Below are positions 1 to 7,816 of a stretch of DNA of 64,000 nucleotides, piece by piece. A model generated the notes under the pieces. The model did not search any database and was not told the DNA's origin. It was given only the letters and a program-made list of their open reading frames with translations. The stretch is taken from NCBI GenBank assembly GCA_963803735.1, contig CAWDNV010000022.1, forward strand, positions 186,001-250,000, written 5' to 3'. Positions within the stretch are counted from its first letter, which is position 1, and each line of letters opens with the position of its first letter. This DNA is from Palsa-189 sp963803735. GTDB taxonomy: Bacteria; Acidobacteriota; Terriglobia; Acidiferrales; UBA7541. The position numbers and the translations under genes were made by a program.

Positions 1-392
1 TGATCGGCATTGAGAGCATTTTCTACGCTCTGTATCGCCTCGGCTTCGAAGGCATTCCCTTCTTCTGGCAATTCCTCAACACTCTCTGAATTAGCCGTTG
101 GGCGATTGGATAGACTTTGTAAATCACCCGCCTGTCCGTCGAGACGATCTTGCCGTTCCCCGCCCGGAAACGGTACAGTCTCCACAACCAAGCCCGTACT
201 CGTTACTCTCCTTTTTTTCGCTGAGAACTTCTTTTGTCTAGGGAGAGACCGCTTGGAAGCTGGTTTTATCTTTCTCGGGTTTCTCTTTGCCGTCGTCCGC
301 TTGGAAACTCGTGCTTTTTTGCGAGCTTTACTCTTTGGTGTGGTCTTTTTAGCGGATTTCTTCCGTGTCGTCTGCCTCTTCTTTTTTGGCAT
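1..392 (-). CDS. Lys/Arg-rich hypothetical protein, 3' end cut by window edge
   Basis: An open minus-strand frame starts at ATG 392 and runs off the left edge after 130 codons without a stop. The first 60 or so residues are extremely basic (it begins MPKKKRQTTRKKS, with repeated Lys, Arg, Thr and Ala), followed by a neutral to acidic segment rich in Glu and Ser. The basic part resembles histone-H1-like or nucleoid-binding tails, so nucleic-acid binding is possible but is inference from composition only. The Phe/Leu-rich plus-strand reading of the same bases is its mirror image and not a gene. No clear Shine-Dalgarno is visible. Confidence 0.55.
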   Translation of the reverse strand, partial: MPKKKRQTTRKKSAKKTTPKSKARKKARVSKRTTAKRNPRKIKPASKRSLPRQKKFSAKKRRVTSTGLVVETVPFPGGERQDRLDGQAGDLQSLSNRPTANSESVEELPEEGNAFEAEAIQSVENALNAD

Positions 393-443
393 TCGGGCAG
401 TCTACCACTGATCATTCACTCTTAATTGGGTACGGTCCTAGAA

Positions 444-473
444 GGTAAACGCCCGAATTGGCCCTAGATTCAA
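444..473. repeat. Short interspersed repeat, copy A
   Basis: The 30-base stretch beginning GGTAAACGCCCGAA and ending TAGATTCAA recurs at 22625-22655 with one or two small indels. Both copies are intergenic. Its nature is unknown; it could be a relic of a mobile element end. Confidence 0.5.
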
Positions 474-549
474 AAACTAAACCTTATCTATAAGACAAGC
501 GGAATTCGGGGACGAATCATAGACAGCAAATTGCTAGTTACCCTTGTGT

Positions 550-1037
550 ATGGCTCAGTTCCTCGTATTTATGGTCATCGTTTTCGCTCCACGCTTCATT
601 TTGTCTTTGGCGGTTCCACAGGCTCTGGTTCGTGGCATCGCTGTATCTATGTGGCTTTTTGGCTTCCCTGTCGCAACAGTTTGGTTCGCTCTCAAATCAC
701 AGATGACCCGTCCGGGTGGAAAACTGTTTCGACCAGAATTCGACAATGTTCGCCCGACGATTGAGCGGAATATCCGTATGTTGTGCTGGCATTCAGCGTT
801 TTCGTCGTCGACGTTGAGACTCTCCCCTTGGCGCACGATGTGATCGCACTACATGAGCATCACGCACCGGTCCGCATTTCCAAACAGGTAAAGAGCATAG
901 ACCGTGGTTATCGCAACATGGGGATAGAGGAAACGATTAGTTTTTCTGATGGCGGAAAGAATGGCTACCTCTGGTATCCGACGACTGTTCTGCCTCAGTC
1001 CCGAATGATTTTGGATTACCACGAGTTGACTAGGTAA
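550..1037 (+). pseudogene. Small membrane protein gene with a frameshift
   Basis: From ATG 550 a frame encodes an N-terminus with two hydrophobic segments followed by a soluble part ending near the sequence TIERNIRM. The continuation (VLAFSVFVVDVETLPLAHD and on to the stop at 1037) lies in another frame, entered at about 780. Removing a single-base deletion would join them into one protein of about 160 residues. I do not recognise the family. The break could be real decay or a sequencing error; several neighbours are also broken. Confidence 0.4.
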
Positions 1038-1082
1038 TTCTACGGCCCCTATTAAATTTACGGGCGTTACGAAAACGGTCGC

Positions 1083-1521
1083 TTAATGAGCTGGCCGTGC
1101 CCTTTGTAGCCTTCGCCAAGCTCGCCTGACAGTCATCACTATCCAAGGCTGGAGCAGCTCATCGACCGTGATTCTTTTTGGCCGGTCCGGTAGCTCGGGC
1201 GGCTTGCCACTCGCCGAAGGCTCAACCCGCAGAACGGTATCTTCCCAAAGGCGCATCGTCACCTCTTCGGTGCATTTCCGCTTTTGCAAGGTCGTCGGCA
1301 AATTCAGATTCAATCTGAGCACGGTCGGCAGGCGCTGGACGATCGATATGAGTGTGGGTGTAGACCATCATGGCATCGACAGGCTCAAGGATTTCCGCAC
1401 TTGCCGTAAAACCGGTGGTCAATAGTTGGTAGCTATATCGTATTTTCTTCCCATCAGGCAGTTTCTTAATCCACTCGTCGTATTCCTGAAGCGCCACGCC
1501 TATTTCACCAGCGAGTAGCAA
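1083..1521 (-). pseudogene. Frameshifted hypothetical gene
   Basis: Two overlapping minus-strand frames read as one protein. The upstream frame (from 1521) gives a soluble N-terminus containing EYDEWIKKLPDGKKIRY. The downstream frame (to 1083) continues with EEVTMRLWEDTVLRVEP. They join if one extra base near 1270 is removed. The upstream frame opens only just after a stop codon, so the 5' end may also be damaged. Family not recognised. Confidence 0.35.
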
Positions 1522-1696
1522 CGCAGGTCATACTTCCGACTTCAGCGGAGCAAAAATCGAGGGCTTGCATCGGTCACCAACCAATAGTGATTGGAGCCGG
1601 GCTGGTGCTCGAAACCTACGCCTTATTAATTATAAAAGCAACCCTCAAATAGTATCGTTAGCTACATTTCGAAGCTGTCTGCAAAATGAAATCAAG

Positions 1697-1825
1697 ATGC
1701 TTTCCATTTTCAGAGGACTCACGCTTGAACTTTCTCCTATCCATTTGCTCCTGCTTCTGGCGGTGATCGTGGTTATTTGTATCTTGAATGTGGCCGGGTA
1801 CGTTCAGGACGACAAAGAGCGTTAG
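1697..1825 (+). CDS. Putative single-pass membrane microprotein (42 aa)
   Basis: A 42-residue frame from ATG 1697 has one strongly hydrophobic helix (LLLLLAVIVVICILNVAG) with a short charged tail (DDKER). Upstream bases give only a weak ribosome binding site. It ends 11 bases before the start of the broken metallopeptidase-like gene. Function unknown; the call rests on the clean TM segment alone. Confidence 0.3.
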   Translation: MLSIFRGLTLELSPIHLLLLLAVIVVICILNVAGYVQDDKER

Positions 1826-1836
1826 CAAACGAACCT

Positions 1837-2376
1837 ATGCCGTTGCCAAAACTCCATGATGAACAGGTTGCGTGGATAATAGAGGAAGTTGCAGCTTATA
1901 TTCATGAACAAAGACACTTCTTCTATCCCCGTGCTGCCTTTCTGAATCCGAATCAACGGTCTGCCTTGCAGCCATTCTTTCCGGCGTACGCTTTGGATTC
2001 AACTCGGGTGGTTGTGCTTCCGATAGAACGAGTTCCCAATCCATATTTCTATCCGTAACTGTTAGCAATCGGTTTCACACCGGAGTCTCTTCCGGACTTT
2101 TCGCAGATGGCTGCTGTTACGTTCGTGGACACAATCGTTTCGCATGGGAAGGTGAGTGAAAGAACTCTTTTCCACGAACTCGTCCATGTCGTCCAATACG
2201 CAAAGCTTGGGTTGGGTGCTTTTGCGGCCAAATATGTCAAGGGTTTCCTGAGCGGCGGCTCGTATCCTCTGGAAATGAACGCCTACCAATTGGACGAACG
2301 GTTTGCATCCGCACCGATGAATAGCTTCTCAGTCGAAACTGAGGTCCAAAAGTGGATTGATGCAGCGAAGTTTTGA
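1837..2376 (+). pseudogene. HExxH metallopeptidase-like protein, interrupted by an in-frame TAA
   Basis: One frame runs from ATG 1837 to the stop at 2376 and is interrupted only by TAA at 2056-2058. Before the stop it reads ...ERVPNPYFYP; after it LLAIGFTPESLPDFSQMAA, then the zinc-binding motif HELVH and a C-terminal NAYQLDERF segment. From memory of this family of uncharacterised secreted or cytosolic HExxH proteins, a Gln usually follows FYP, so a C-to-T change of CAA to TAA explains the stop. Without readthrough the product loses the HExxH site. Otherwise about 180 residues, which I believe is full length. Confidence 0.7.
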
Positions 2377-2392
2377 CTTCGCCCGACCAATT

Positions 2393-2491
2393 TCAGTGTC
2401 GCCAGAAGTGCCCGCCCATCCCATAAAACTGAAGCATCAAGTAGACGCCAAAGGTAATCAGTATGAGAAAGAAATAATCATGGTGGAGCAT
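2393..2491 (-). CDS. 32-residue membrane microprotein
   Basis: ATG 2491 is preceded by a perfect GGAGG five bases upstream, the main reason to believe this short frame. The product has a single hydrophobic helix (YFFLILITFGVYLMLQFY) followed by GMGGHFWRH, a Gly/His ending reminiscent of small metal-associated membrane proteins such as DUF2933; that resemblance is weak. It converges on the broken metallopeptidase gene, with 16 bases between stops. Function unknown. Confidence 0.55.
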   Translation of the reverse strand: MLHHDYFFLILITFGVYLMLQFYGMGGHFWRH

Positions 2492-2763
2492 GATCGACCT
2501 CCAAAATACGCTCTGACATAGCACTGTCACAGCACCGCCACGGGACTTTCAGCTTCATGCTTCCCGAATGATTTTCGGCCTGCAATCACAGCTTCGGTGA
2601 TCTGTAGTTGGCCCCGATCCATTATTTCCTTCAGGTGCACACGAGACTGCCAAACTTTCTTGTTGGCGGCGTCAATCGTTCGTGATCACGCAAATGCCGG
2701 AGCCACTTTCCGAATCCGCTTTACTGAACGAAGGGCAATCCTACCGGTTCCTGGACTCTCGGA

Positions 2764-3105
2764 CTAACGCCGGGGAACGACGGTAATGAAATAGTGGTGA
2801 GTTGCACAGCTAACACAGTCTGCCTCTGATACATGAGGAGTGAGAAGGATTGTTTGCTGGCCGGGTCGTACGGCGCGGTATATCTCGCCGATTTGTGAAC
2901 GGCGAACAGGCACCAGTACATCACCAGCACTTACAATCGACTATTCATGATCAGAAGGAATCCGAAGCACTGCTAACTCGCCAACTCGAAGGGTTGTCTG
3001 CTGCTCTGAGATCAGCGCTGTATTTAGAACCCGATCAGTCTCGGCGCTGCTCGAAACCACGCTACCTAGAACTAGCGTCAAAATTAATAAGGCAAGTCTC
3101 TGCAT
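2764..3105 (-). pseudogene. Small secreted protein with Cys pair, in-frame amber stop
   Basis: ATG 3105 opens a 113-codon frame with a signal peptide (LALLILTLVLGSVVSSSAE), interrupted by one TAG at 2941-2943 and ending at 2764. The second half contains IYRAVRPGQQTILLTP and CVSCATHHYFITVV, a conserved ending of an uncharacterised family of small exported acidobacterial proteins. The stop sits where a Tyr is expected (SDHE-Y-S), so TAC or TAT has become TAG. No frameshift is needed. As it stands only a 54-residue N-terminal stub would be made. Confidence 0.65.
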
Positions 3106-3251
3106 GGTTACTGCCTAACAACGGCTTGAATAGTTGCCGTAAGCTCGGCATCAGCACACGCCACGAAGCCTTCCTCATTGCAACTGCGAAACGAGGCGCT
3201 CACCGTCGAGGGCAGCCGTTATGATACCTTTTCGTGTCGCCAGTCGCTATC

Positions 3252-3455
3252 GTGCCGAAAACCTACAGCACGCCAGAAGCCGCCAAGCTGATTGGTGTTT
3301 CCGTCATAACCGCGCACCGTTGGCTTGCGGCAGGGAAGATTCGACCGTTCGGAATCGAACTGGGCGACGGACGTAAGGTCTGGCGATGGAATGACCGAGA
3401 CGTTGCAGAAGGGCGCAAGCTGAAGGGTTTGCGGAACCGAGGCTCTTCGCGGTAA
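3252..3455 (+). CDS. MerR/excisionase-type helix-turn-helix protein
   Basis: A 67-residue protein with a compact DNA-binding fold of the HTH_17 (excisionase/MerR-like) type: TPEAAKLIGVSVITAHRWL forms the helix-turn-helix, followed by a wing region with VWRWNDRDV. GTG 3252 or GTG 3234 could start it; neither has a good ribosome site, and the shorter form begins right at the domain. Such proteins act as excisionases or small regulators. It lies 32 bases before a Cys-rich small gene in the same direction and just ahead of the IS110 element. Confidence 0.6.
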   Translation: MPKTYSTPEAAKLIGVSVITAHRWLAAGKIRPFGIELGDGRKVWRWNDRDVAEGRKLKGLRNRGSSR

Positions 3456-3487
3456 AGGTAAAACATCCAGAAAAGCCGAGGAGATTC

Positions 3488-3652
3488 ATGGCGAACGAAA
3501 AAGCTGCGCCGGTGAGCCTGAGAAAATTACCCTGCGAGCAATGCGGCCATCATAAGAGCAGGCATCATTGCCTCGGCAAATGCAAGACGCCCTCGTGTCA
3601 CTGTACACAATATAGGGCGGCACGGCAGACGAGGGCGACCCAGCGCGGGTGA
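3488..3652 (+). CDS. Cys/His-rich mini zinc-finger protein (54 aa)
   Basis: ATG 3488 follows a GAGGAG site. The 54-residue product has a dense set of metal ligands between residues 16 and 39: CEQCGHHKSRHHC, then CKTPSCHC, with basic flanks. This looks like a single zinc ribbon or treble-clef knuckle, perhaps binding nucleic acid or protein; no family recognised. It probably shares a transcript with the helix-turn-helix gene upstream. The IS110 left end lies about 100 bases downstream. Confidence 0.55.
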   Translation: MANEKAAPVSLRKLPCEQCGHHKSRHHCLGKCKTPSCHCTQYRAARQTRATQRG

Positions 3653-3830
3653 AAGAGTGACACTCGTTGCCCTCGCCGTCATCTGCAACTCCGCTAATCA
3701 TTGCACGGTTTTGGAATTTCTCCGACGTGACAAGGGAGACGGCCAACTCCCGATAAACGCATTATAAAAGGGCGCCCCTTAGAGTAGGTTTTGATCGCTC
3801 GCATCAACACCTACAGGAAGGAGCACCCTC

Positions 3831-4898
3831 GTGAATGACGCCAAGTACATTGGGCTGGACGTTCACCAAGCAACGATCTCCGCAGCGGTTATGGACTCAA
3901 CCGGTAAGCTGGTGATGGAATGCATCCTGGAAACGAAAGCGGCCACCATCCTCCAGTTTGTGCACGGACTGCGTGGAAGCTTACACGTGGCCTTTGAAGA
4001 AGGGACTTGTGCGGCGTGGCTACACGACCTGCTCAAACCACACGTCACGAAGGTGCTGGTGTGCGACCCGCGCAAAAACTCCCTGCTGAAAGCGGGCAAT
4101 AAGAACGATCGGATCGATGCCCGAAAGCTGGCCGATCTGCTGCGGACTGGGCTCCTCTCACCGGTGTACCACGGAGAGCATGGCCTACGAACTTTGAGGG
4201 AGTTGGCACGCAGCTACCTAGCCGTCACTCGAGATCTCACACGGGTGATGAATCGCCTGAAAGCTCTCTACCGAAGCTGGGCCATTCCCTGTGCCGGCCA
4301 GCAAGTCTACGCGCTACGCTACCGCTCGGAGTGGCTCAGCAAGATCGCAGAGCCCGGCGTGCGCCGTCGTGCCGAGCTCTACTACCAGCAGTTCGACGCG
4401 CTGGATATTTTGCGTCAGGAAGTGCGGCGTGATCTTTTGGCCGAGAGCCGAAAGCACAGCGCGATGAAGTGGCTGCGCCAGATTCCTTCGATCGGACCCA
4501 TTCGAGCGGCTTTGCTGATCGCTTTGATTCAGACGCCGCATCGCTTTCGTACCAAGCGGCAACTCTGGGCCTACAGCGGTTTGGCTTTGAAAACCTACAG
4601 CAGCGGGGAATACCGTTTTGTCGAGGGTCAACTCAAGCGCTCCAAAAGACTCCTGGCCATTCGCGGACTGAACACAAACCACAACCACGATCTGAAAAAT
4701 ATATTCAAGGGTGCGGCCATCCGAGCTGCAGTCGTACCTGGCCCATTTCAGGAGTTCTACGCCAGCTTAGTTGCCCGAGGAATGAAACCGTCGATGGCGC
4801 GGCTCACCCTGGCGCGCAAGATTGCGGCGATCACTCTGCTGGTTTGGAAGAAAGGAGTCTGTTTCGACGCTGAACATCTGAAACAACAAGCAGCTTGA
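3831..4898 (+). CDS. IS110-family transposase (DEDD recombinase)
   Basis: 355 residues, typical for the family. The N-terminal RuvC-like DEDD domain shows D10 (GLDVH), the EEGTC segment around E56-E57, and D93/D96 in NDRIDARKLADLL. The C-terminal Transposase_20 domain includes IPSIGPIRAALLIAL (helix-hairpin-helix-like) and the LWAYSGLALK...SGEYR segment, where the family keeps its catalytic serine. GTG start with AAGGAG upstream. It catalyses RNA-guided recombination of the element. The copy at 31028-32095 is about 85% identical by my count, so neither is a fresh duplicate of the other. It appears intact. Confidence 0.93.
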   Translation: MNDAKYIGLDVHQATISAAVMDSTGKLVMECILETKAATILQFVHGLRGSLHVAFEEGTCAAWLHDLLKPHVTKVLVCDPRKNSLLKAGNKNDRIDARKLADLLRTGLLSPVYHGEHGLRTLRELARSYLAVTRDLTRVMNRLKALYRSWAIPCAGQQVYALRYRSEWLSKIAEPGVRRRAELYYQQFDALDILRQEVRRDLLAESRKHSAMKWLRQIPSIGPIRAALLIALIQTPHRFRTKRQLWAYSGLALKTYSSGEYRFVEGQLKRSKRLLAIRGLNTNHNHDLKNIFKGAAIRAAVVPGPFQEFYASLVARGMKPSMARLTLARKIAAITLLVWKKGVCFDAEHLKQQAA

Positions 4899-5263
4899 GC
4901 GTCTGTGGAGAGCCCGCCCATTCCTGGATTCATCTCCAGCGGTGGCCTATCGGTTCTTCAGACGCTCTGGTTCGAGGGTGAGTATCCGTAATCCCGTTAG
5001 ACCGAACGCGTGCTTTGGGTATCGAGTCTCTCGATAAACCGTATGCCCCCTCGGACAACCAGAAAAAGCTATAGGCGAACAGTCTCAGATAGAACCATGG
5101 TTGGCACTGCACAACCACTCTGCTTGTCTGCGTCAGAAACCGAAGGGCGTCGCTACGAAATGACGATGAACCTGGGGAAAAGCGAGATCACAGCGCCTCA
5201 TAACAACGCCGGGCTGGATGACAAGATCCCTTCCAGTCGTCGGGGAAGTGTTTTTCTTGACAT
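4899..5263 (+). ncRNA. Candidate bridge/seek RNA region of IS110 copy 1
   Basis: The non-coding 3' region of the element is conserved with copy 2. It starts with arms GAGCGTCTG (4897-4905, overlapping the transposase stop) and CAGACGCTC (4959-4967), identical in both copies, while the sequence between them differs. A second conserved hairpin has arms TGGTTG and CAACCA near 5099-5117. IS1111-type elements are known to encode their guide RNA downstream of the transposase, so this is the expected place. RNA ends and guide loops are not determined. Confidence 0.45.
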
Positions 5264-5358
5264 CCCCTTTTATAGAACGGGATTTATCGGAAGCTGGCCC
5301 ACAACCCAGGTGCCCCGAGCATTTTCAGGATGCATTAGGAAAGATGAAGAGGCAGCCG

Positions 5359-5377
5359 ACCCGGACCCGAGATTCAA
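5359..5377. repeat. 19-base repeat, copy A
   Basis: ACCCGGACCCGAGATTCAA occurs here and again, identical, at 6082-6100, with loosely similar bases after it. It shares the AGATTCAA end with the repeats at 444 and 22625. Origin unknown. Confidence 0.5.
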
Positions 5378-5402
5378 CAGGCGGTGAAGTCCGTCTCCTG
5401 TT

Positions 5403-5870
5403 CTAATATCGGAAAAATTCGACTGCTTTCCAATCCGACTGAACAGGTTCCTCCACTAAAGATAGTTGTAGCACTCGAACTCGCTGGCCTTGGTTTAGAC
5501 GCTGGAGCAGGATTTCGCGACCATTCGTAAAGCGGACGGCGTCACGGTGTGCGTTCGCGGTTGCCGTCAGCTGCGTGAAAGTCACCTCTTCGCTTGCGGC
5601 CACACTGAACGATTTCTGCACATCTTCTGGAATATCACTCAATAGCAATCGCGCACCTGGCGGGATGCAGACTGCAACTGGCTCTCGTTCTAAGTTTCCA
5701 AAGAGCCTTTTCACGACGCCGAATCTTTCATATCGCTTTTGTGTATCCGCATTCGTCATCAAAGTGCCTGGCGTTAATCCTCGTGACCCAGTCCGAAACT
5801 CGTACACAACCAAGTCTTCGCCTTCACATGCCAAACGATTGGGAACTCCCATGAGCGAATAGTCACACAT
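5403..5870 (-). CDS. Conserved hypothetical protein (155 aa)
   Basis: ATG 5870 with an excellent AAGGAGG site. The protein starts MCDYSLMGVPNRLA, an opening I recognise from uncharacterised proteins of similar length in several bacterial phyla. It is soluble, with no signal peptide or TM helix. The second half contains EVTFTQLTATANAHRDAVRF and LLQRLNQGQRVRVLQL. Function unknown. It stands alone, with IS110 downstream and a 340-base gap upstream. Confidence 0.8.
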   Translation of the reverse strand: MCDYSLMGVPNRLACEGEDLVVYEFRTGSRGLTPGTLMTNADTQKRYERFGVVKRLFGNLEREPVAVCIPPGARLLLSDIPEDVQKSFSVAASEEVTFTQLTATANAHRDAVRFTNGREILLQRLNQGQRVRVLQLSLVEEPVQSDWKAVEFFRY

Positions 5871-6212
5871 CTAATTTCCTCCTTCAGTTTTTTCTGTTGT
5901 CGCAGTCGGGATCGCCGCAGGGCAGCCACCCTCTGCCTGATGTCGTTTAACCCTGGAATATGAACCCGCGATTTTGCTGTTCCTATCGGTAAGACCTTGT
6001 ACTTCGCCTTATGTCGTCATTGCTGACGACACCGCTCCGGCGTTTATGTATATCCGCTAACCTACTTAGTTCTCGCTAGGAACCCGGACCCGAGATTCAA
6101 TAAGCAGTAAACTACGCAGCAACCAGAACACGGTAGCGTTTTCCCATGAAGGACATTGGCTAGCGGAGGATGTAAGGTCCGCGTTGTCGGATTGAACTAG
6201 AGAGGTGAAGTC
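5871..6212. other. Intergenic region between divergent genes
   Basis: About 340 bases between the hypothetical gene (leftward) and the HdeD gene (rightward). It holds copy B of the 19-base repeat (6082-6100) and must carry both promoters, but I see no convincing -35/-10 pair and no gene. Confidence 0.4.
6082..6100. repeat. 19-base repeat, copy B
   Basis: Identical to 5359-5377 (ACCCGGACCCGAGATTCAA). Confidence 0.5.
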
Positions 6213-6776
6213 ATGAACACCACTTCAATGCGCCTGCCAGCCTTGATTAAGAAATCCACGTCCTGGTCGATCATCCTGAGTGTGCTGATGATTGTGGCTG
6301 GCGTTCTTGCCATCGTGATTCCTTTGGTTGGTGGACTTGCCATCACAGTCCTCGTGGGATGGCTGCTCGTCTTCAGCGGGATCATGCATTTCGTCTACGC
6401 CTGGCATACGCGGGGTACTGGCGCGATCATTTGGGAGATTTTGGTCGGGATCGCGTACGCGCTTGTGGGCGGCTGGGTGCTGTACCACCCCCTGCTGGGC
6501 ATGGTAGGCCTTACCCTAGCCCTCGCTATCTACCTTTTCGCAGAGGCCGTCCTCGAATTCGTCCTGGGATTCCAACTTCGGCCTCGTCCTGGCTCCGGCT
6601 GGCTATTCGTGGATGGCGTCATTACCTTGATTCTGGGGGTCATGATTTGGCGCGATTGGCCGTTCAGCACGGCCTGGGCTCTCGGCATCCTTGTGGGAGT
6701 CAGTATGCTGTTTAGCGGAATCAGTCGTCTGATGCTCTCCATGACAGCGCGAAAACTAATCGCTCACGCTACTTGA
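6213..6776 (+). CDS. HdeD/DUF308 family membrane protein
   Basis: 187 residues with six hydrophobic segments (the first SIILSVLMIVAGVLAIVIP, the last FSTAWALGILVGVSMLFSG), the pattern of the HdeD family, whose E. coli member supports acid resistance at high cell density. Family hallmarks include the WLLVFSGIMHFVYAW segment and the repeated GW/LxG turns. ATG 6213 is preceded by GAGAGGTGAAG. It appears monocistronic. The family assignment is solid; an acid-stress role is carried over from distant homologues. Confidence 0.85.
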   Translation: MNTTSMRLPALIKKSTSWSIILSVLMIVAGVLAIVIPLVGGLAITVLVGWLLVFSGIMHFVYAWHTRGTGAIIWEILVGIAYALVGGWVLYHPLLGMVGLTLALAIYLFAEAVLEFVLGFQLRPRPGSGWLFVDGVITLILGVMIWRDWPFSTAWALGILVGVSMLFSGISRLMLSMTARKLIAHAT

Positions 6777-7057
6777 GCGACTGGCAGGCTTAGGCGGGAT
6801 AAACAGGCATTCACGGACTAGGAACAGGCGGTAATTTCTGGGCTGCCGCCAACTCAGTCAGGCAGGACCGTTGAGGTATGGCTTCGCCCAAGGAACCGGG
6901 CATGGCCGCGCTCGAAACCATTAATAGGGGATGCAGCACGGATTGTTTACTCGTGTCAGGAAGTTAGCCAAGCAGACTTGACTTGATGTACTGATCCGGC
7001 ATACACAGGTCCTAATTCACCCAATCGAAACAACTCTAGTTAGCGTGGAGTGTTGAG

Positions 7058-7366
7058 ATGAACTGGTATAACTACCTCGCCTGCTTTTTCGCCGGAGCCT
7101 TTCTCGCCAACGTTGTCCCTCACTTCGTTCACGGTATCTCTGGTGACCGCTTCCCGACGCCGTTTGCCAAGCCGCCTGGACGTGGCCTTTCGTCGCCAAC
7201 GGTTAATGTGATTTGGTCATGGATAAACCTGGTGATTGGCTACGTTCTGCTTCGGGCGGGAAAAGTCTCACCGGAAAACTACTCCACGCTAATTGTGCTG
7301 CTCGCGGGAATCATGTTCATCAGCACCGTCCTTAGCTTCCGATTCCAACAGAAAATGCGTGAATGA
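7058..7366 (+). CDS. Small conserved membrane protein (102 aa)
   Basis: ATG 7058 with GGAG nine bases upstream. Three hydrophobic stretches: residues 5-20 (NYLACFFAGAFLANVV), about 50-65 (NVIWSWINLVIGYVLL) and about 80-93 (LIVLLAGIMFISTVL), with a His/Gly-rich loop between the first two (PHFVHGISGD) containing FPTPFAKPPG. I recognise this as a recurring uncharacterised inner-membrane family but know no function. Single gene. Confidence 0.7.
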   Translation: MNWYNYLACFFAGAFLANVVPHFVHGISGDRFPTPFAKPPGRGLSSPTVNVIWSWINLVIGYVLLRAGKVSPENYSTLIVLLAGIMFISTVLSFRFQQKMRE

Positions 7367-7446
7367 TGTAACAATTCCTTGCCCGCAAAAACGAGTTGGC
7401 GTAGTCTGCGACAGCCCCGTACCCTTCCTACTTTTTAGGAGATTCG

Positions 7447-7816
7447 ATGCTTGTCGGCGACAGACTCCGGGCCTTGCGAGAAGCAGAAGAATGTAAGTCA
7501 AGGTCACATTTAAAAACGCACTGGGCTACTCCGCTGCTATGTCTCAAGAGTCGAGAACGGCCACACGGTCCCGAGTCTTGACACGCTGGAGAAATGGGCT
7601 CGGGCTCTGGAAATACCGCTATACGCAATCTTCTATGAAGGAGAGACCCCGCCTACTCCACCGCAATCGGTCAAGGCGAATGGCTTGTGGGGCTCCAGTG
7701 GAGCGGATGCGCGATTTCTGATGCAGATGCGCCGGGCACTGAGCCGAACCAAAGAGAGCGACCGGCAACTGCTGCTGGCGATGGCACAAAAGATGGCGAA
7801 GGAGAGAGCCGCTTAG
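7447..7816 (+). pseudogene. XRE-family regulator with a frameshift and a nonsense codon
   Basis: The N-terminus MLVGDRLRALREAE is in one frame; the rest of a standard XRE protein is in the next frame: NVSQGHI, stop, KRTGLLRCYVSRVENGHT, then LEKWARALEIPLYAIFYEG and a C-terminal FLMQMRRALSRT segment ending at 7816. Two lesions are needed: one inserted base near 7490 and GAA changed to TAA after GHI. The intact family is a common acidobacterial helix-turn-helix repressor of about 120 residues. Its stop codon overlaps the stop of the convergent RRM gene by three bases. Confidence 0.75.

Larger units (their letters stand above)
3755..5297 (+). mobile_element. IS110-family insertion sequence, copy 1
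   Basis: Boundaries come from alignment by eye with the second copy (30631-32172). Shared sequence begins at about AAACGCATTATAAAAGGG and fades after TTATCGGA near 5297. Near-terminal inverted motifs are visible: TATAAAAGGG near the left end and CCCCTTTTATA near the right. One transposase gene is followed by about 365 bases of non-coding DNA that is conserved between copies. Long 3' non-coding DNA plus sub-terminal inverted repeats fits the IS1111 branch of IS110. No target duplication is evident. Confidence 0.75.

Noticed and set aside
10..411. Phe/Leu-rich plus-strand frame
   Set aside because: It is the reverse reading of the Lys/Arg-rich minus-strand gene, whose composition and start are more natural.
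2850..3224. 124-residue plus-strand frame
   Set aside because: It lies over the minus-strand secreted-protein gene, has no ribosome site, and its sequence shows no protein-like pattern.
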